Below, one piece after another: positions 43,226-51,583 of a DNA stretch of 64,000 nt; positions within the stretch are counted from its first letter, which is position 1, and every line of letters begins with the position of its first letter. The stretch is from positions 1-64,000 of the forward strand of contig JAFGRU010000049.1 of the NCBI GenBank assembly GCA_016934985.1. Reading direction: 5' to 3'. The DNA comes from Deltaproteobacteria bacterium. Lineage in GTDB: Bacteria; Desulfobacterota; Desulfuromonadia; Desulfuromonadales; JAAYDE01. The position numbers and the translations under genes were made by a program. A model generated the notes under the pieces. That model was not told the origin of the DNA. It searched no databases and saw only the letters and a program-made list of their open reading frames with translations.

Positions 43226-44056
43226 CTATTTTAAGGCCTGCATCGGAACACCATCCATGTCGGTGAATGTCTGGTTTTCACCAACCATTCCCCAGATGAA
43301 GGTGTAATTTTTGGTCCCCACCCCGCTGTGGATCGACCAGCTCGGCGAGATGACGGCTTCCTCGTTGCGAACGACAAGGTGGCGCGTCTCGTCAGGCTGA
43401 CCCATAAGATGCATCACCACGGTATCCGGATCCATGTCGAAGTAAAGATAAACCTCCATCCGCCTTTCGTGGGTATGTGTCGGCATCGTGTTCCAGACGC
43501 AGTTTGGTTCCAGCAAGGTCATCCCCATGCACAGTTGACAGCTTTCCAGAACGTCCGGGTGGAGATATTGATAAATCGTGCGCTCATTTGATTCAGCCAG
43601 GCTACCCAGATGAACCCTTTTGGCGTTTGCCTGCGTCACTCTTTGGTGGGGATAACTCTTATGAGCGGGGCCGGAAAGCATATAAAATTTGGCAGGGTCG
43701 GTTTTCTGGTCGCTTGCAAAAGAGACATCGGTGGCTCCCATGCCGATGTAAAGGCCATCACGAGTTCCCAGGTGAAATCCTTCGCCGTCCACCGTCACCG
43801 TTCCGGGTGACCCGATATTGATTACTCCTCCTTCACGACGTTCGAAAAACGAAGCTGCCCCCAGCGTTTTCCCACCTTCGAGTGCCAGGGCTTTATCGGT
43901 TGGGACCGAACCGCCGACAATGATTCGGTCAAAATAGCTGTAGGTCAGGTTCAATTGGCCGGCTTGGAAAAGTTCTTCGATAAGGAATTCCTCTCTCAAA
44001 CTTTGGGTATCCATATGTTTAACATGTTCCGGATGTGAAGGATGTCTGATTTCCAT
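43226..44056 (-). CDS. kduI: 5-keto-4-deoxyuronate isomerase
   Basis: The 276-residue protein is a typical KduI cupin, isomerising 5-keto-4-deoxyuronate (DKI) to DKII. The zinc ligands are visible in MPTHTHERRMEVYLYF (two His and a Glu) and in the later SWSIHSGVG (His). RIIVGGSVPTDKALALEGGK and EFLIEELFQAGQLNLTYSYF are family signatures. The start has AAGGAG. It lies between the TRAP genes and kduD, so import and the first two catabolic steps share one transcript. Confidence 0.95.
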   Translation of the reverse strand: MEIRHPSHPEHVKHMDTQSLREEFLIEELFQAGQLNLTYSYFDRIIVGGSVPTDKALALEGGKTLGAASFFERREGGVINIGSPGTVTVDGEGFHLGTRDGLYIGMGATDVSFASDQKTDPAKFYMLSGPAHKSYPHQRVTQANAKRVHLGSLAESNERTIYQYLHPDVLESCQLCMGMTLLEPNCVWNTMPTHTHERRMEVYLYFDMDPDTVVMHLMGQPDETRHLVVRNEEAVISPSWSIHSGVGTKNYTFIWGMVGENQTFTDMDGVPMQALK

Positions 44057-44080
44057 AATTAAAACTCCTTGTTGATCAGT

Positions 44081-45358
44081 TTATGGCATGAGCAGTGACG
44101 GTAGCCACTGGGTAAATGCCGGGAAAAAGGCGATTATCACCAGGGTGATCAGGTTAGCCATCAGAAATGGCAGCGCCGCTTTAAAAATAGTCCCGATTTC
44201 CAGTTTGGAGATGGCTGAAGCGACATTGAGGCACATTCCCACTGGGGGAGTGACCAGGCCCACCGCCAATCCCGAAATCAGGAGGACTCCGAATTGGATA
44301 GCGTCCATTCCCAGGACACAAACCATGGGTAGAAAAACCGGGGTCAGAAGCAGAATCGCGGGGGAAACGTCGATAAATGTACCACAGATCAGGATAATAA
44401 AAATCACGGCCAGAAAAACGGCATATGGGGGCAACCCCAGTTCTACGACGCTGGCAGCCATCGCCTGAGGAATTCTTTCCAAAGCCAAAATCCAGATATA
44501 GAGTTTGGACAGGGCGATGATGATCATCACATTGGCACTGGTGAGAATCGCTTTGGTTACAAGCCCCGGGACATCTTTGATTTTCAATGTCTTGAAGATG
44601 AAAAAACCGACGATAACGGTGTAGAGTACTCCGATACCTGCCGCTTCGGTCGCAGTCGCAATGCCCATGACAACTGCACCGATCACGAAAAGCGGCATAA
44701 TCAGAGCCAACACTGCGCGCTGAAGGTACTGCAGGCATTCAAAAACCGTGAATGTTTTCTCTTCCCGAGGCAGGTTCTTCCGGTGAGAAATAATCAACGT
44801 AATGACCAGCATGATGATTCCGATCATCACCCCCGGTATTGCGCTTGCCAAAAAGAGGCGACCGACCGATTGTTCCGCTGCGAGAGCATAGATAATCATC
44901 GGTACGCTGGGAGGGATAATCATACCCATGGTAGATGACGCAACCGTGATGCCGCTGGAATATTCCGCTGTGTAGCCCTTTTTTTGCATCTCGGGGATCA
45001 GAACAGCTCCGACGGAGGCTGTATCTGATACGGAAGATCCTGATATCCCGCCAAAAATCATGCTCGCCAGGACGTTTACCAGGCCCAGTCCACCTCTAAG
45101 TTTGCCGACGAAGAGAAGAGAGAAATCGAGCAGCCGGGACGTAATCCCGCCTGCATTCATCAGGGATCCCATCAGGCAGAACAGCGGCAGGGCGATCATG
45201 GCATAGGATTCCATGCCGGCATACAGCCGTTGAGGCAGAATCAAAATCAGCATCGGCTGGTAAATAATAAAATAAAGGAAACCGGAAATTCCCAGGGAGT
45301 AGGCGATAGGAACTCCGATAAGCAGCAGGATGACTAATGAAACCAGGAGCAGTGTCAT
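44081..45358 (-). CDS. dctM: Uronate-cluster TRAP transporter large permease
   Basis: From ATG 45358 the protein has 425 residues and is a DctM. MTLLLVSLVILLLIGVPIAY, PLFCLMGSLMNAGGITSRLL, GGISGSSVSDTASVGAVLIP, MGMIIPPSVPMIIYAL and LVTPPVGMCLNVASAI are standard family segments. The start overlaps the dctQ stop by four bases (ATGA). Placement between dctQ and kduI points to an unsaturated uronate or oligouronide as substrate. Confidence 0.93.
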   Translation of the reverse strand: MTLLLVSLVILLLIGVPIAYSLGISGFLYFIIYQPMLILILPQRLYAGMESYAMIALPLFCLMGSLMNAGGITSRLLDFSLLFVGKLRGGLGLVNVLASMIFGGISGSSVSDTASVGAVLIPEMQKKGYTAEYSSGITVASSTMGMIIPPSVPMIIYALAAEQSVGRLFLASAIPGVMIGIIMLVITLIISHRKNLPREEKTFTVFECLQYLQRAVLALIMPLFVIGAVVMGIATATEAAGIGVLYTVIVGFFIFKTLKIKDVPGLVTKAILTSANVMIIIALSKLYIWILALERIPQAMAASVVELGLPPYAVFLAVIFIILICGTFIDVSPAILLLTPVFLPMVCVLGMDAIQFGVLLISGLAVGLVTPPVGMCLNVASAISKLEIGTIFKAALPFLMANLITLVIIAFFPAFTQWLPSLLMP

Positions 45359-45855
45359 TGCCGCCTCTCCGTTCTGTCCCAATAGACATTCAGAATTCCT
45401 GTCAAACAGAAAAGAACGACAAACAGGCAACCCAGGGGAACGGAAACTTCGATCATCCACATAGGAATGCGCATCACCGGTGATTCGGCGTTGCCCACCG
45501 TCTGTATCCATGAAAAGCTCAGGTAGGCTATCACCAGATTGATCCCGGCAACCAGCAGGTAATTGACCACATCGATGAACTGTCTTAATGCTTGAGGAAG
45601 CTTGTCGACAAAGAAGGCAATACGGATATGTTCTTTTTTACAGACAGAAACAGCGGCTCCCAGAGATGTCGTATAGATAAACAGATAGTCCATCATTTCA
45701 TTCCCTCCCATTATGGAGGAATTGAACAGATAGCGGAGAGTCACTAGTAGAATCGTCAACAGCAGAATCACCGAGAAAAAGAACGTAACGGCTCTTTCCA
45801 GAAACTTGACAAGGAAGGATTCTCCCTGGTTTATAATCGATTTGCGAGTTGACAT
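45355..45855 (-). CDS. dctQ: Uronate-cluster TRAP transporter small permease
   Basis: From ATG 45855 (GAGG upstream) the protein has 166 residues with four helices and the DctQ phrases NEMMDYLFIYTTSLGAAV and CKKEHIRIAFFVDKLP. An in-frame ATG at 45912 would place the 45871-45899 hairpin inside the coding region and is rejected. It overlaps dctM by four bases. Confidence 0.9.
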   Translation of the reverse strand: MSTRKSIINQGESFLVKFLERAVTFFFSVILLLTILLVTLRYLFNSSIMGGNEMMDYLFIYTTSLGAAVSVCKKEHIRIAFFVDKLPQALRQFIDVVNYLLVAGINLVIAYLSFSWIQTVGNAESPVMRIPMWMIEVSVPLGCLFVVLFCLTGILNVYWDRTERRQ

Positions 45856-45870
45856 GGAAACCTCAAAGAA

Positions 45871-45899
45871 TCGCCGGGGAGCAAATGTCTCCCCGGCGA
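45871..45899 (-). promoter_or_regulatory. Perfect hairpin between dctP and dctQ (uronate cluster)
   Basis: TCGCCGGGGAG pairs with CTCCCCGGCGA (11 bp, 7-base loop), with no T run. It occupies the short gap after the binding-protein stop, exactly as in the first TRAP operon, so it is likely an mRNA stabiliser or processing point. Confidence 0.75.
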
Positions 45900-45918
45900 A
45901 GCGTCGATTCACCGTCGG

Positions 45919-46932
45919 TCATTTAACAGCCGCGTTTTGAACCTGTTTAATTTCATCCCAGGTAAAAAATTCATCGTCAACATACCCCTGCCACACCGGC
46001 TTGACAGCCTCAAGGAATTCGGCTCTCGCTTTATCGCTGAGAGAATTCACCTTCAGTTCTTTTTCGAGAACCTTAAGATAGCCATCCTCGGACCCCAGCC
46101 AGATTTTGTTCGACTCCTGAATCGTTGCTTGGGCCACACTGTTGAAAGCCTTCTTTAGATCTTCAGGCAGCGCATTGTACCAGGCCGGATTGACATATAA
46201 AGGATCGGGATGGACCTGCCAGTTGACAATGGACAGGTACTTTTGAGCTTCGTAGAATTTCATGTCAACAGTGTTGGAAAAAGGATTTTCCTGGCCATCC
46301 ACAACCCCCGTTTTCAGTGCCATGTAGGTTTCGGTATAAGGAATCTGTTGGGGATTGGCGCCCAGGGCGGAAAACGTTTTGATTGTCATGTCGATCGGGG
46401 GAGTCCTCATCTTAAGTCCTTTGATGCTCTTAAGGGTCGTTATCGGCCTCTTGCTGTTCGTGATGTTACGGAAGCCGCCGGCAACCCCTGTCGCCGGGAT
46501 GTAATAACCGTTTGCGAGGGCGCCTTTGTTGATCTTGTCGCCGACCGGGCTGGCCATCGCTTTTAGCACCTGATCAACGTTTTCAAACATGAAGGGAAGG
46601 GTGTAAATCAAAAACTGTTTGTTGGCTCTTTCGAAAAGTCCACCCCGGCAGCCTTGAACAGCACCCATTTTGACCATGTCCAGAACATCCGCCTCTTTCC
46701 CCAGGACCCCTCCAAAATAGAGCTCAACCTGAATGCGTCCACCCGAGGCTTTTTCCAGTTCCTCCTTAAAAAAATCCATGGATTTGCTGCGAGGATGATT
46801 GGCTGACTGCGTATGGGCATACTTGAAAACATAGGTCCCATCCGCAGCAACAGCTTCATCTGTACTTACCGCGCCCATAGAAAATCCTACTGCTAGAAAA
46901 AACATTGCGACGATGATGGCGATTTTCTTCAT
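45919..46932 (-). CDS. dctP: Uronate-cluster TRAP binding protein (DctP)
   Basis: From ATG 46932 (AAGGGGG upstream) the protein has 337 residues with a signal peptide (MKKIAIIVAMFFLAVGFSMG, cleavage near AVA). The mature part shows YVFKYAHTQSANHPRSKSMD, the DctP segment LYFGGVLGKEADVLDMVKMG, and LKGLKMRTPPIDMTIKTFSA with the conserved Arg, then YMALKTGVVDGQENPFSN. YAHTQSANHPR is frequent in uronate-type DctP proteins. It leads the operon dctP-dctQ-dctM-kduI-kduD. Confidence 0.93.
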   Translation of the reverse strand: MKKIAIIVAMFFLAVGFSMGAVSTDEAVAADGTYVFKYAHTQSANHPRSKSMDFFKEELEKASGGRIQVELYFGGVLGKEADVLDMVKMGAVQGCRGGLFERANKQFLIYTLPFMFENVDQVLKAMASPVGDKINKGALANGYYIPATGVAGGFRNITNSKRPITTLKSIKGLKMRTPPIDMTIKTFSALGANPQQIPYTETYMALKTGVVDGQENPFSNTVDMKFYEAQKYLSIVNWQVHPDPLYVNPAWYNALPEDLKKAFNSVAQATIQESNKIWLGSEDGYLKVLEKELKVNSLSDKARAEFLEAVKPVWQGYVDDEFFTWDEIKQVQNAAVK

Positions 46933-46950
46933 AAGACCCCCTTTGGTTTT

Positions 46951-47009
46951 AAATAAGAAACCTGGTTTAATATTTAAAAATATGTTATCTAACAAGGAGA
47001 TATTGTCAA
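46951..47009 (-). promoter_or_regulatory. Promoter and palindromic operator of the uronate TRAP operon
   Basis: On the minus strand TTGACA (47009-47004) and TAACAT (46987-46982) are spaced by 16 bases. Just downstream lies a 25-bp palindrome (46951-46975) with arms AAATATTAAACC and GGTTTCTTATTT, ten of twelve positions matching. Its position around the expected start of transcription fits a repressor site. The arm AAATAAGAAACC recurs upstream of iclR. Confidence 0.65.
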
Positions 47010-47053
47010 TATCTATTTGGAAAATCCTGGGATTTTTAAAGATGGCTGGTATG

Positions 47054-47094
47054 AACAACACCTCTCAGGTTCTCCAGCCATCTGGAGTGTTGTT
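47054..47094. promoter_or_regulatory. Nested hairpin between iclR and dctP
   Basis: AACAACAC pairs with GTGTTGTT, with a smaller CTCCAG/CTGGAG stem inside. It lies beyond the -35 of the dctP promoter and may end iclR transcription; there is no T run. Confidence 0.4.
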
Positions 47095-47251
47095 GAAACC
47101 TCTGCATCAAGTCAGGCATGGCAAAGGAGGGGACAGGCTGATTTCCATGTGAAGAAAAAGGCTTGGATTTAAGGAAAGGGGTAGGACTTTAAGGGGAAGA
47201 GAAAAAATCAGCTTTAAGGCCCAGTGTTTAGAGACAGAACCGCACCACTGC

Positions 47252-48016
47252 TTATACCGACAATTTGCCCATATCTCTTGAGATTAGCGTTGCGGCTTTT
47301 TTAACCTTGGAAGAGACTTCGTCAATGATATTGGACGAAAAACGCACCCGGGTCGCTGTAATGCCAACAGCGCCAATACAGTGGTTTTTGCCATCAAATA
47401 CTGGGGCCGCACAGCAACGGACATCATCAAAATACTCCAGATCATCCAGTGCGTAACCCTGTTGTTTGATTCTGGTGATCTCCTCTTTCAGGCCGGTGAT
47501 CGTCGTAATCGAATGACTGGTTTTTCCAACCAGTTCTACACCTGAAAGAAATGTTTCCAGCGGTTCATCAATAGCCCAGGTCAGCAAAACTTTTCCGTGG
47601 CTGGTGCAGTTCAATGGAAGTAAAGTGCCTACGGGGGAAGAAAGTTTGATATGGCTAGTACTTTCACAAACGGTCATGAGCATGCTTTGTTTACCGGAGA
47701 GTACTGCCAGATGAGCTGTTTCACCGATATCTTCCATCAGGTTCTGGAGATGAGGTTTCGCCACCTTGGCCAGGTCTCGTCTCGCGAGGGTTAGCATGCC
47801 GTAATGGATAAACATGTAGCTCAGGATATATTTGTCCCCCTTTTTTTCTATCCAGGCGCTGCCCTCCAGCGTATGCAATATACGATAAATCGACGCCTTT
47901 GGCGCATCAAGATGACTCACGATTTCACTAAACGTGACTCCCTGGGGAAAATTTGAAATATAATTAATGACATCAAATGTTCGCGCCAGCACGGGGATAA
48001 TATATGAAGGGGCCAC
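47252..48016 (-). CDS. IclR-family regulator of the uronate genes
   Basis: From GTG 48016 (GGAGAA upstream) the protein has 254 residues. The winged helix-turn-helix is near the N-terminus (VTFSEIVSHLDAPKASIYRI LHT, about 27-50). The IclR effector domain follows (ISGKQSM-like LAVLSGKQSMLMT, LPLNCTSHGKVLLTWA, CCAAPVFDGKNHCIGAVGIT). It belongs to the KdgR/IclR group that often controls pectin- or alginate-derived uronate genes with 2-keto-3-deoxygluconate as effector; the effector here is inferred. It is divergent from kdgK and downstream of nothing else on its strand. Confidence 0.9.
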   Translation of the reverse strand: MAPSYIIPVLARTFDVINYISNFPQGVTFSEIVSHLDAPKASIYRILHTLEGSAWIEKKGDKYILSYMFIHYGMLTLARRDLAKVAKPHLQNLMEDIGETAHLAVLSGKQSMLMTVCESTSHIKLSSPVGTLLPLNCTSHGKVLLTWAIDEPLETFLSGVELVGKTSHSITTITGLKEEITRIKQQGYALDDLEYFDDVRCCAAPVFDGKNHCIGAVGITATRVRFSSNIIDEVSSKVKKAATLISRDMGKLSV

Positions 48017-48400
48017 TATTTTCTCCGGGATTATTGTCTGGAAAAACCAAACTGTTAATCGACATGGTTTCTTATTTGAAAATTAGTATAACATATTAAA
48101 ATTTTGATTCGTCCAATTAAATGGTGGCTGGAGCGTATCTTGTGTCATTTACTCCGTGATTTTCCCAAGGGTTTTCTGATGCTTTTGCTCCATATTCCAT
48201 GGGGAGGGAAGATTGCCAATTTTTCACAAAGTGATAATGTTTGAGGTGTCCGCCAGGACCGAATGGTGAAACCTTAAGGATAATGTTGCTGCTGAAAAAC
48301 CGGTGGCTAAAAAAAGTTTGGCAATATTGAACAAGCTTTCGGCCATGGCGGTCTCAAAGTAGTCACTTCAAGTTAATTTATGGAATTGAGGGAGATAGAG
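48017..48400. other. Divergent promoter region between iclR and kdgK
   Basis: The iclR promoter and operator half-site are at 48066-48093 (listed separately). The rest (48100-48400) contains no gene. No clear promoter for kdgK and no second copy of the AAATAAGAAACC arm were found. Confidence 0.5.
48066..48093 (-). promoter_or_regulatory. iclR extended -10 promoter with operator half-site
   Basis: On the minus strand TGTTATACT is an extended -10 box (48093-48085). AAATAAGAAACC (48077-48066) begins eight bases downstream and is identical over 12 bases to an arm of the palindrome at 46951. The second arm is poorly kept here. Autoregulation by the IclR protein is a natural reading. Confidence 0.6.
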
Positions 48401-49501
48401 ATGTCTATCCTTAAGAGCAAACCTGCAGATAAGTGCCGCTACGACATTCTTTCGCTCGGTGAAATCATGCTGCGCCTGGACCCCGGTGAAGGACGCATCC
48501 GTTCTGCACGACAGTTCCGTGCCTGGGAAGGCGGCGGCGAATATAATGTCGCGCGAGGATTGCGTCGCTGTTTTGGTCAACGGGCGGCAGTGGTCACGGC
48601 TTTTACCAGAAATGAAGTCGGCTTGTTGATGGAAGACCTGATCCTGCAAGGTGGTGTCGACACCGCCCTGATCAAATGGGTGGATTATGACGGTATCGGA
48701 CGGACGGTGCGCAACGGACTCAATTTTACTGAACGCGGTTTCGGAATTCGCGGGGCGGTTGGTTGCTCGGATCGGGGACACACGGCAGCATCCCAACTAA
48801 AACCAGGGGATATCGACTGGGACTATGTTTTCGGAACGCTGGGCGTTCGCTGGTTTCACACCGGTGGGATTTTTGCCGCCCTTTCGGAAACAACAGGAGA
48901 GGTTGTGATAGAGGCGGCCCGGACAGCAAAGAACTATGGAACCATCATTTCGTACGATTTGAATTACCGGCCATCCCTCTGGAAAGGTTTCGGTGGCCTG
49001 GACAAGTGTCGAGACATCAATCGTAAAATTGCCCCGTACATCGATGTCATGATCGGCAACGAGGAAGATTTCACCGCGTGTCTGGGTTTTGAGATTGAAG
49101 GGGTTGATGAAAACCTACAAAACCTCAACGTCGGGCTCTTCCAGAAAATGATGGCGTTAGCTGTTGCAGAATTTCCGAACTTTCAAGCAGCCGCAACCAC
49201 CATGCGGGGAGTGAAAACGGCCACAGTGAACGACTGGGGGGCTATCTGCTGGGTCGGCGGAAAGTTTTATACATCGATACATCGGCCCAACCTGGAGATT
49301 CTGGATCGTGTCGGTGGCGGAGACAGTTTTGCTTCTGGATTCATATACGGTTTGATGTTGCTTGACGACCCCCAACTTGCGGTCGAATACGGCGCGGCCC
49401 ACGGCGCCTTGGCGATGACGACTCCCGGGGATACCACCATGGCGTCTTTGCCAGAAGTTGAAAAGATCGTTGGCGGGGGTGGGGCCCGGGTTGACCGTTA
49501 A
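48401..49501 (+). CDS. kdgK: 2-dehydro-3-deoxygluconokinase
   Basis: From ATG 48401 (GAGGGAGA upstream) this 366-residue PfkB-family sugar kinase has ILSLGEIMLRLDPGEGRIRS at the N-terminus, EGGGEYNVARGLRRCFG as the first PfkB signature, and DRVGGGDSFASGFIYGL as the second, with the catalytic Asp. YDLNYRPSLW is typical of KdgK. It phosphorylates 2-keto-3-deoxygluconate to KDPG. It runs divergently from iclR and is followed 16 bases later by the aldolase gene. Confidence 0.93.
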   Translation: MSILKSKPADKCRYDILSLGEIMLRLDPGEGRIRSARQFRAWEGGGEYNVARGLRRCFGQRAAVVTAFTRNEVGLLMEDLILQGGVDTALIKWVDYDGIGRTVRNGLNFTERGFGIRGAVGCSDRGHTAASQLKPGDIDWDYVFGTLGVRWFHTGGIFAALSETTGEVVIEAARTAKNYGTIISYDLNYRPSLWKGFGGLDKCRDINRKIAPYIDVMIGNEEDFTACLGFEIEGVDENLQNLNVGLFQKMMALAVAEFPNFQAAATTMRGVKTATVNDWGAICWVGGKFYTSIHRPNLEILDRVGGGDSFASGFIYGLMLLDDPQLAVEYGAAHGALAMTTPGDTTMASLPEVEKIVGGGGARVDR

Positions 49502-49517
49502 CTGCAAGGAGGACAGG

Positions 49518-50189
49518 ATGTTCGAAAAATTGCTGCAACGGCCTATCATCCCTGTCATCGTGATTGATGATGCCTCATCGGCGGAGCCTTTGGCCGAAGC
49601 CCTGCTTGAAGGGGGGCTCGATATTATCGAAATCACGTTTCGCACGGCAGCTGCGAGTGAAGCAATTGAACGCATCCGCAAGGCTTTTCCGGAAATGCTG
49701 GTTGGCGCCGGGACCATCATTGATGAACAGCAGGCTCAACAAGCACTGAATGCTGGGATTAGTTTTGCCGTGGCGCCGGGCCTCAATCCGAAGATTGTAA
49801 AATTTTTCCAGGGCAGAGGGGTTTTGTTCATTCCGGGGGTCATGACTCCATCTGAAATCGAGCAGGGTTTGGAACTCGGTTGCCAGTTGCAAAAGTTTTT
49901 CCCGGCAGAAGCCGCAGGCGGGGTCAGGATGCTGAAAGCGCTGGCCGGACCCTATAAGAGTCGGGGTGTTCAGTTCGTTCCCACCGGTGGAATCAACGTC
50001 GATAACATGAACGATTATCTGGCTCTACCCAATGTCGCCAATGTCGGTGGGTCCTGGCTTGCAACCAAACAGCAGATTGCCTCACAGGACTGGAAAAAGA
50101 TTGCGGACCAAGCAAAAACAACTTTATCCATAGCCGCAAATATCAATCCTAAGAAGAACAATCAACTCGCAAATGGTTTCCATAAATAA
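49518..50189 (+). CDS. eda: KDPG/KHG aldolase
   Basis: From ATG 49518, with AAGGAGG ten bases upstream, the 223-residue class I aldolase cleaves 2-keto-3-deoxy-6-phosphogluconate to pyruvate and glyceraldehyde-3-phosphate. GGLDIIEITFRT carries the catalytic Glu, LVGAGTIIDEQQA follows, and LQKFFPAEAAGGVRMLKALA holds the Schiff-base Lys. FVPTGGIN and VGGSWLA are the phosphate-binding segments. It finishes the pathway started by KduI and KduD. Confidence 0.94.
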   Translation: MFEKLLQRPIIPVIVIDDASSAEPLAEALLEGGLDIIEITFRTAAASEAIERIRKAFPEMLVGAGTIIDEQQAQQALNAGISFAVAPGLNPKIVKFFQGRGVLFIPGVMTPSEIEQGLELGCQLQKFFPAEAAGGVRMLKALAGPYKSRGVQFVPTGGINVDNMNDYLALPNVANVGGSWLATKQQIASQDWKKIADQAKTTLSIAANINPKKNNQLANGFHK

Positions 50190-50318
50190 AATCGTTTCAG
50201 AAATTGTGTCGATCTATTTGGGGTCTCTGCAACAGGTTTTTGAGTTGGTTGTCCCAAATATCCTGGGTCATAAGAAATTTGCCCCAGAGGGCATATTTTC
50301 AAAGCTCAAAAAGAACAT

Positions 50319-51143
50319 TTATGGTTCAAAACCATTCAGACGCCAGTCGTACTCATAGCGAATAGAACCATCAAAATTTTGCAATTGCATATCCAGGCCA
50401 GGTTCCGCATAGCGCCGCAGATGGTTCAGAATCTCTTTTTCGTTTTTCCCGAAATCCCCCTGAAACCAATCGTAAATCGAGGAGAGTACCAATTCCCCCT
50501 TTTCAAAATGAGCTCCGCGCGGATGATTGACATACTGACGGGCCGCTTTGTCCAGAAGCTCCTCCGTGTTCAGGGCGATAAAAGCGACCGGCTGCAGGTT
50601 GGGGCAGCCGAGGCTGGCGCAGTTGACGGCATAATGGACGCGGGGGTCTTTCCAGATCGGGCGCAGGATGCGGTGCTCGATATCGTTGAGGGTGATTTCA
50701 TGGCCCTCGATACGGGCCAGCTTCGCGTCCCAGGGGCCGTTCCTGAACCAGCCGGGAGAGATGTCGATATCGCGGATCGATCTGATGGGGTAGTGGGTCA
50801 GGATGACCCGGACGGTCAGGGCGTTGTAGAGATTGATCCAGAAGGCTTTCTGCTCAGTTCGGTTGAGAGAGGTGACAACCGTCTTCTGCAGATTTGAAAG
50901 GTAACCATCGAGGGCTTTTCGATCCGTTTCCGCGACCGCGCCATAGCGCACCAGATTGATGCCTGAAGGGTCGCCTGCAGCCACATAGGTTTTCAGAAAA
51001 CGGTCCCATGCCGAATGGTCTATACGGACCGCACTTGATTCCTCATGCTTGTCCCAATAAGGCCAAAGATCAGCCTTGGGCGCCGCCTGGGCAAAACTCG
51101 TCCAAAACATAATGACTAAAAAAAACCTTGCCGCGCAACCCAT
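50319..51143 (-). CDS. Periplasmic DUF547 protein
   Basis: From ATG 51143 (GGAGGG upstream) the 274-residue protein begins with a signal peptide (MGCAARFFLVIMFWTSFAQA). The DUF547 domain covers most of the rest: QKAFWINLYNALTVRVILTH, IRDIDISPGWFRN, LNDIEHRILRPIWKDPRVHYAVNCASLGCP and the C-terminal IYDWFQGDF. The conserved Asn, Cys and His residues hint at an enzyme (a papain-like fold is suspected for the family), but no reaction is known. It is transcribed alone. Confidence 0.88.
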   Translation of the reverse strand: MGCAARFFLVIMFWTSFAQAAPKADLWPYWDKHEESSAVRIDHSAWDRFLKTYVAAGDPSGINLVRYGAVAETDRKALDGYLSNLQKTVVTSLNRTEQKAFWINLYNALTVRVILTHYPIRSIRDIDISPGWFRNGPWDAKLARIEGHEITLNDIEHRILRPIWKDPRVHYAVNCASLGCPNLQPVAFIALNTEELLDKAARQYVNHPRGAHFEKGELVLSSIYDWFQGDFGKNEKEILNHLRRYAEPGLDMQLQNFDGSIRYEYDWRLNGFEP

Positions 51144-51583
51144 GCTTCTTTCCCTCCGTTTCCCTTGAAAGTGTATCAGAAGTTGAAAAGAATAACTGAA
51201 GGCCGGACTTCTCCAGAGACAACCTCTCTCTCTTAAGAACTGCGACAACAACCTACCTGGCGTAGTCAGATGCAACCCTCTCTCCCTGTGGAAAAACGGT
51301 CAGACCGCCTGATCCCTTATTAAGGCAGCTCAGCCCTGCCCATAAAACATCCTGATGCTGAAAAAGGCGTAACTCAGCAAACCCCGCAAACCGGGACGCA
51401 CAACTGAAAACTGAGAAGATTCAAAGCAGCGTCCCGGCAGGCGAAAGTACAATCAGGACCTGCCCGCCTCGGACATCACTTCCCAAATTTCCATCTTGAA
51501 ATAGATTTTCTTTTTTGCCCCCTATTCCTGACCAAAAAAGTCATGATAAACTTCAGATAAGACCTTTGTGGAGGATCAATCCT
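51144..51583. other. Structured leader region upstream of the HExxH gene
   Basis: This 440-base gap contains the pseudoknot-capable element at 51373-51464 and a CGGTC/GACCG palindrome near 51298-51308, and ends in a good ribosome site. The DUF547 promoter must also lie here. No gene is seen. Confidence 0.5.
51373..51464 (+). promoter_or_regulatory. Candidate pseudoknotted RNA leader
   Basis: CTCAG (51373) can pair with CTGAG (51411). The enclosed CCGGGACGC (51391-51399) is perfectly complementary over nine bases to GCGTCCCGG (51429-51437), giving an H-type pseudoknot. A third pair GGCAGG/CCTGCC (51436 and 51459) overlaps it. GCAAACC followed by GGGACGCA recalls part of the c-di-GMP-I riboswitch core, but the second half of that motif is missing. 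Confidence 0.4.

Noticed and set aside
51377-51405. c-di-GMP-I (GEMM) riboswitch
   Set aside because: Only GCAAACC and GGGACGCA fit; the second hairpin and its conserved GGTAGGTAGC-type segment are absent.
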